This document shows, in pieces, positions 60,974 through 64,000 of a stretch of 64,000 bases of DNA. The notes beneath the pieces were generated by a model that was given only the letters and a program-made list of their open reading frames with translations, searched no databases and was not told the DNA's origin. How positions within the stretch are numbered: the first letter of the stretch is position 1; the number at the start of each line of letters is the position of its first letter. This stretch comes from Pristionchus mayeri (lineage: Eukaryota; Nematoda; Chromadorea; Rhabditida; Neodiplogasteridae). The stretch is taken from the NCBI GenBank assembly GCA_036245805.1, contig BTRK01000006.1:27718901-27782900 (forward strand), read 5' to 3'. The position numbers and the translations under genes were made by a program.

Positions 60974-63900
60974 CTAATCGTAGACAGTGTAGATGTATCG
61001 CTTGGGATTGAGTACGTCTTCGTCTTCCGACTCGCTCACTGATTCTTCCGTGAACTCGTCTGAATCTCCCCATATGGACCCGCCCTCTTCTCCATCCTGC
61101 AAATGAATCACTCCATCCAATGGCCCCCAAGCCCCACACTAAGGATGTGCCATCCTGTGTCATCCCGTTCTCTTTCCACTCACTTTTGGCTGGTCATAAA
61201 CTCGATTTCCCGTTTGAATCATCTTATCCGCCCTCGAGGGATACGTTTGAGTCGCGCTGAAAGGGCACCAAAACAACGAATGACAATTGAATGAAGTCCG
61301 TCCAAATGGGCACGATTCGATTTTCCTTCTATCAAGGATGAATAGAGTGAGAAGAGTACCGATTGACCATCGTGGCAGATCTCCTCCATCGTTCCCTCAG
61401 TAGACTCTTCCTGTGCTCATCCATCACAGCAAAGATCAATCTCTCCTCGATACGTTGGCATTGTGCTAATCTGGAAGAAGTGGCACTCCCTACCTCTCTC
61501 CCCCTCCCCCCCCCCCCCCCCTCCTTCCCTCTCCCTCACCTCTTGATTCCCTCGTTCTCGTCCTTGACTAGAGTCATCACAGCAACATCTGGATCGATCT
61601 GTCGTATTCGATATTGCGAGTCAATGGATCGAACCATTCGATCGAAGATCAATCGGACCTTTGCCTGCAATGCAAATACTTCATTCATGCCCATGAGAGG
61701 AGGTCGTTTCGTTGAGTGGAAAGTGAGTCCATAACTTCCCCACTCATTGTGCGGAGATTGAATGAATGAGATGGGAATGAATAACCTGGACGATGGCGAG
61801 ACACAATCCAACGACGGAGAGACCAATCATTGTGAGGGCGAGATTGAATATGATGAAGTTAGGAGTCTTCGTCACGACGTCGCCCAATCCTCAATCATCA
61901 CTCCTTCCTCATCTTCAATGAATCCATTCAATACCGATGGTAGTGAGTGAATTGAAGAAGAAGTAGAATGCAGTGAAGTACGACCAGTCAGTCTCCCACA
62001 GTCGAACCACGAAGGCAGAGATACTGACAGGACACTATTTTCATCTGCGCTTCGTGAGCATACGAATATTCACTTGCACAACGCACTAGTTGTATGTGCT
62101 TGTATAGTGTATTCCTCATTTTAGCGAAAGGATAATGTAGATATTATAATAAATAACCAGCTGACCACAACCAGAGGAAGAAGAAAAGGAGAGCTGCTTT
62201 CATGGGCACGGTCTTCACTTGCTCTTCGCCTGTCAACTCGACGTCTTTCGGACGAAGGGGACGATTGGATTCGATCTGAGAGAGACTCTCCCACTTCATT
62301 CCCACTCGAATCCACCTGATGATCAGTCTGATGTCCATTCGAGTAAGCATGCACTGAGAGGAGAGGCATCGTCGACATAGACCCCAGTGATAGTTCACTA
62401 CCCACTCGACGAAGTCTAGAAAGGGAAGGAGATGGGGAGGGAGAGGGAGGGAGAGAAAGGATACTCACCGTTCTCTTTCTTTCTTCTTTGCGATCTCAGC
62501 TTTCATCTGACTGAATTGAACTCATTCTTCTTTCCTCTTCTCTCTCTCTCTCACACACACACACTCCCACACCTCTGACAGAATATCTCGATGAATCTCT
62601 TCCATCCGTATTCGATCAAAGTGAAGTAGAGGAATCCCCATTCGAGCAGAATCCAGAACACGAGAGGGATTCCGATGAATGAGTACAGCATAGAGATGAT
62701 TCGACCAGCTACAGTACGAGCTGCGAAGTTACCGTATCCTGAGAAGTGAGATTAGAGAGAGGGAAAGATTTATTCTCCTCTCATTTCTATCGAGTGCAAC
62801 AACTAAGTCGTGAGAAGTGAAAGATGAGAAGAGACTAGGAAAACCTCACCCGCCTATTTCTCATCTCTCATCCTTCTCCATTGCCCGTTGAGGCATGTCC
62901 GAAGTGAGTGGAAGTCCCTCACTAGCCCTTCTTCTCACCTCTTTTTGCATGACACAAAACAGTTGTCTTCCTCCTCTCCCCCCGCCCCTCTCTCTCTTTC
63001 TTCCCCTCTAAAGAGACCGAAACAGCGATAAATCAACTCCTAATCGACATTGCATGGAATCAAAACTATTTGGAAAGAGTGATAATTGATAACGAGATGC
63101 CTCCAGCCATATACTTCCCCCCATTTCTTTAATAATAGATGATTCGTACCAATGGTGGTGTAGAGACTAGCAGCATAATAGACCCCTCCCCATAGATTCC
63201 ATCTTGATGTCTCGATGGAAGGGGTATCGATGGATACTCCTATCTTCTTCTCGTACCTTAACCTCCCTCGCTCCATCTAATGAGTGATAATTCGTACCAT
63301 GCGAGTGCCTCTCTCACCATCTCCAGTCTCAGGTCTTCCAATGTCTGTCCTGGTCGAGTCTTGAAAATTACCTCGTCTATGTCTTTGAATCTGCAATGCA
63401 CTCGTGTTGGTCAGTGGAGCCATGCGAGTCTCCCCCCCCCCCCCCCCCCCCCCCCACCTCCGATAGATCATGTGTTGATAGTTCTTCCTTCTTCTGAATA
63501 GATCCACTGATCGTTCGTATCTCTGTAGAAGTATTTGCTGGTCCAATCCCCCTTAACACGATGCTCTTCTAGTGAAAGGAGGGAAAGGGGAGAAGGTCTA
63601 GTGAGAGGAGACCTTCAATGGCAGAGAACACCAATCCTCCGAGTAGTGAGTAAGCAAAGAGAAGGACGAGGAGTGCAACATGCTTCCAGATAGTCTTCGA
63701 TTGATTCCTCTCCTTCTTCACTACGATCAATGGCTCAGATGAGGGTTCAGATGCTACCGTCGATCCTCCCTCAATAGCCAGTCCCCTCGGCCATCAGTCC
63801 CCTCATGCATCACTAGAACTCTCTTCTCTCCGCACCATTCATCAGTGAATGACGAGAGACGAAAGAAAGAGATCAATTGAGTGTCCCCTTCCGAGTTTAC

Positions 63901-64000
63901 TACGAATGGCTTAGAATGAGAGGTGCTTCCTTGTCCCATCAAGCGACGAAGAGAATGAGAGAAGGATCAACTGATTTGGATGTACCTTCGATCTCCTCCT
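60974..64000 (-). CDS. TWK two-pore-domain potassium channel, 5' end outside window
   Basis: K2P channels carry background K+ current and set resting potential. Exons in transcription order: about 63753-63613, 63551-63458, 63390-63298, 63256-63150, 62738-62573, 62510-62469, 62415-62316, 62275-62166, 62023-61935, 61889-61786, 61664-61540, 61470-61360, 61256-61184, 61096-60974. Membrane segment 1 is LLVLLFAYSLLGGLVF. The first pore helix and filter is SLYTTIGYGNFAA, then SFIGIPLVFWILLEWG (M2). M3 is ALLFFFLWL, with SLTTIGLGDVV as the second filter and IGLSVVGLCLAIVQ (M4). The cytoplasmic tail is charged and ends acidic (SESEDEDVLNPKRYIYTVYD). At least one N-terminal exon lies beyond 64000. The 40-nt intron 62315-62276 is needed to keep phase. 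Which of the many nematode TWK paralogues it is cannot be told. Confidence 0.93.
63432..63455. repeat. 24-base C/G homopolymer at a splice donor
   Basis: An uninterrupted run of 24 C (plus strand) reads as G24 in the TWK transcript. It begins directly after the donor dinucleotide GT (63457-63456) of exon 63551-63458. Such a run could form quadruplexes in DNA or RNA; the exact length may be affected by sequencing error. Confidence 0.9.

Noticed and set aside
1..64000. Search for CRISPR arrays, bacterial operons, rRNA genes or virus-like ORFs
   Set aside because: No direct-repeat/spacer pattern, no Shine-Dalgarno-led gene strings, no rRNA core motifs and no polymerase or capsid motifs were visible; all recognisable genes are intron-containing nematode genes.

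Overview
The window looks like nuclear DNA of a free-living nematode. The genes are intron-rich with short GT-AG introns (about 40-60 nt in several genes). Several start codons sit directly behind a pyrimidine-AG acceptor, as in SL trans-splicing. The gene set is nematode-typical: EGL-3/PC2, LMD-3, CHE-14, CPEB, bestrophin and TWK channel. C/G homopolymers and strongly polypyrimidine intergenic DNA suggest a rhabditid or diplogastrid (Pristionchus-like) genome. The lineage is an inference; I could not run a search.

Layout. 1-7.8 kb is repeat-rich, with a TTAA-flanked MITE, a small Gly/Tyr-rich secreted peptide gene (minus strand) and a roughly 490-bp polypyrimidine array. 7.8-30 kb holds one large plus-strand LysM-TLDc gene (lmd-3/OXR1 type) with introns of up to several kb, two candidate internal first exons, and MITEs. 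30.7-37.2 kb (minus) holds an MGME1-like mitochondrial nuclease gene. About 215 bp upstream of it on the same strand is a gene with YLPM1-like tryptophan repeats, and the latter's introns carry three transposon remnants. 39.7-49.6 kb (plus) holds egl-3/PC2 with a tRNA-Cys(GCA) gene inside an intron, an SLC23 nucleobase/ascorbate transporter, and a short CPEB. 50.1-55.0 kb (minus) is a complete 24-exon Dispatched/CHE-14-type gene. 55.7-60.8 kb (plus) holds a bestrophin and a cysteine-rich secreted protein. 61.0-64.0 kb (minus) is a TWK two-pore potassium channel whose 5' end lies beyond the window.

I rebuilt gene models exon by exon and checked splice phase at every junction. Phase closes throughout egl-3, CPEB, che-14, bestrophin, the secreted protein, the MGME1-like gene and the YLPM1-like gene. 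It also closes in the transporter except at one junction, and in the TWK gene if a 40-nt intron is accepted. The genes belong to unrelated pathways (neuropeptide processing, mitochondrial DNA maintenance, apical secretion, translational control, ion conductance), so this is ordinary gene-dense chromosome rather than one functional cluster. I found no prokaryotic-type defence system, CRISPR array or rRNA. The most unusual signals are intron-level: recurrent GTCAG donor sites, C or G homopolymers placed just inside 5' splice sites, a stop-free 3n intron, an exon open in two frames, and a varied set of short inverted-repeat elements with readable target-site duplications.
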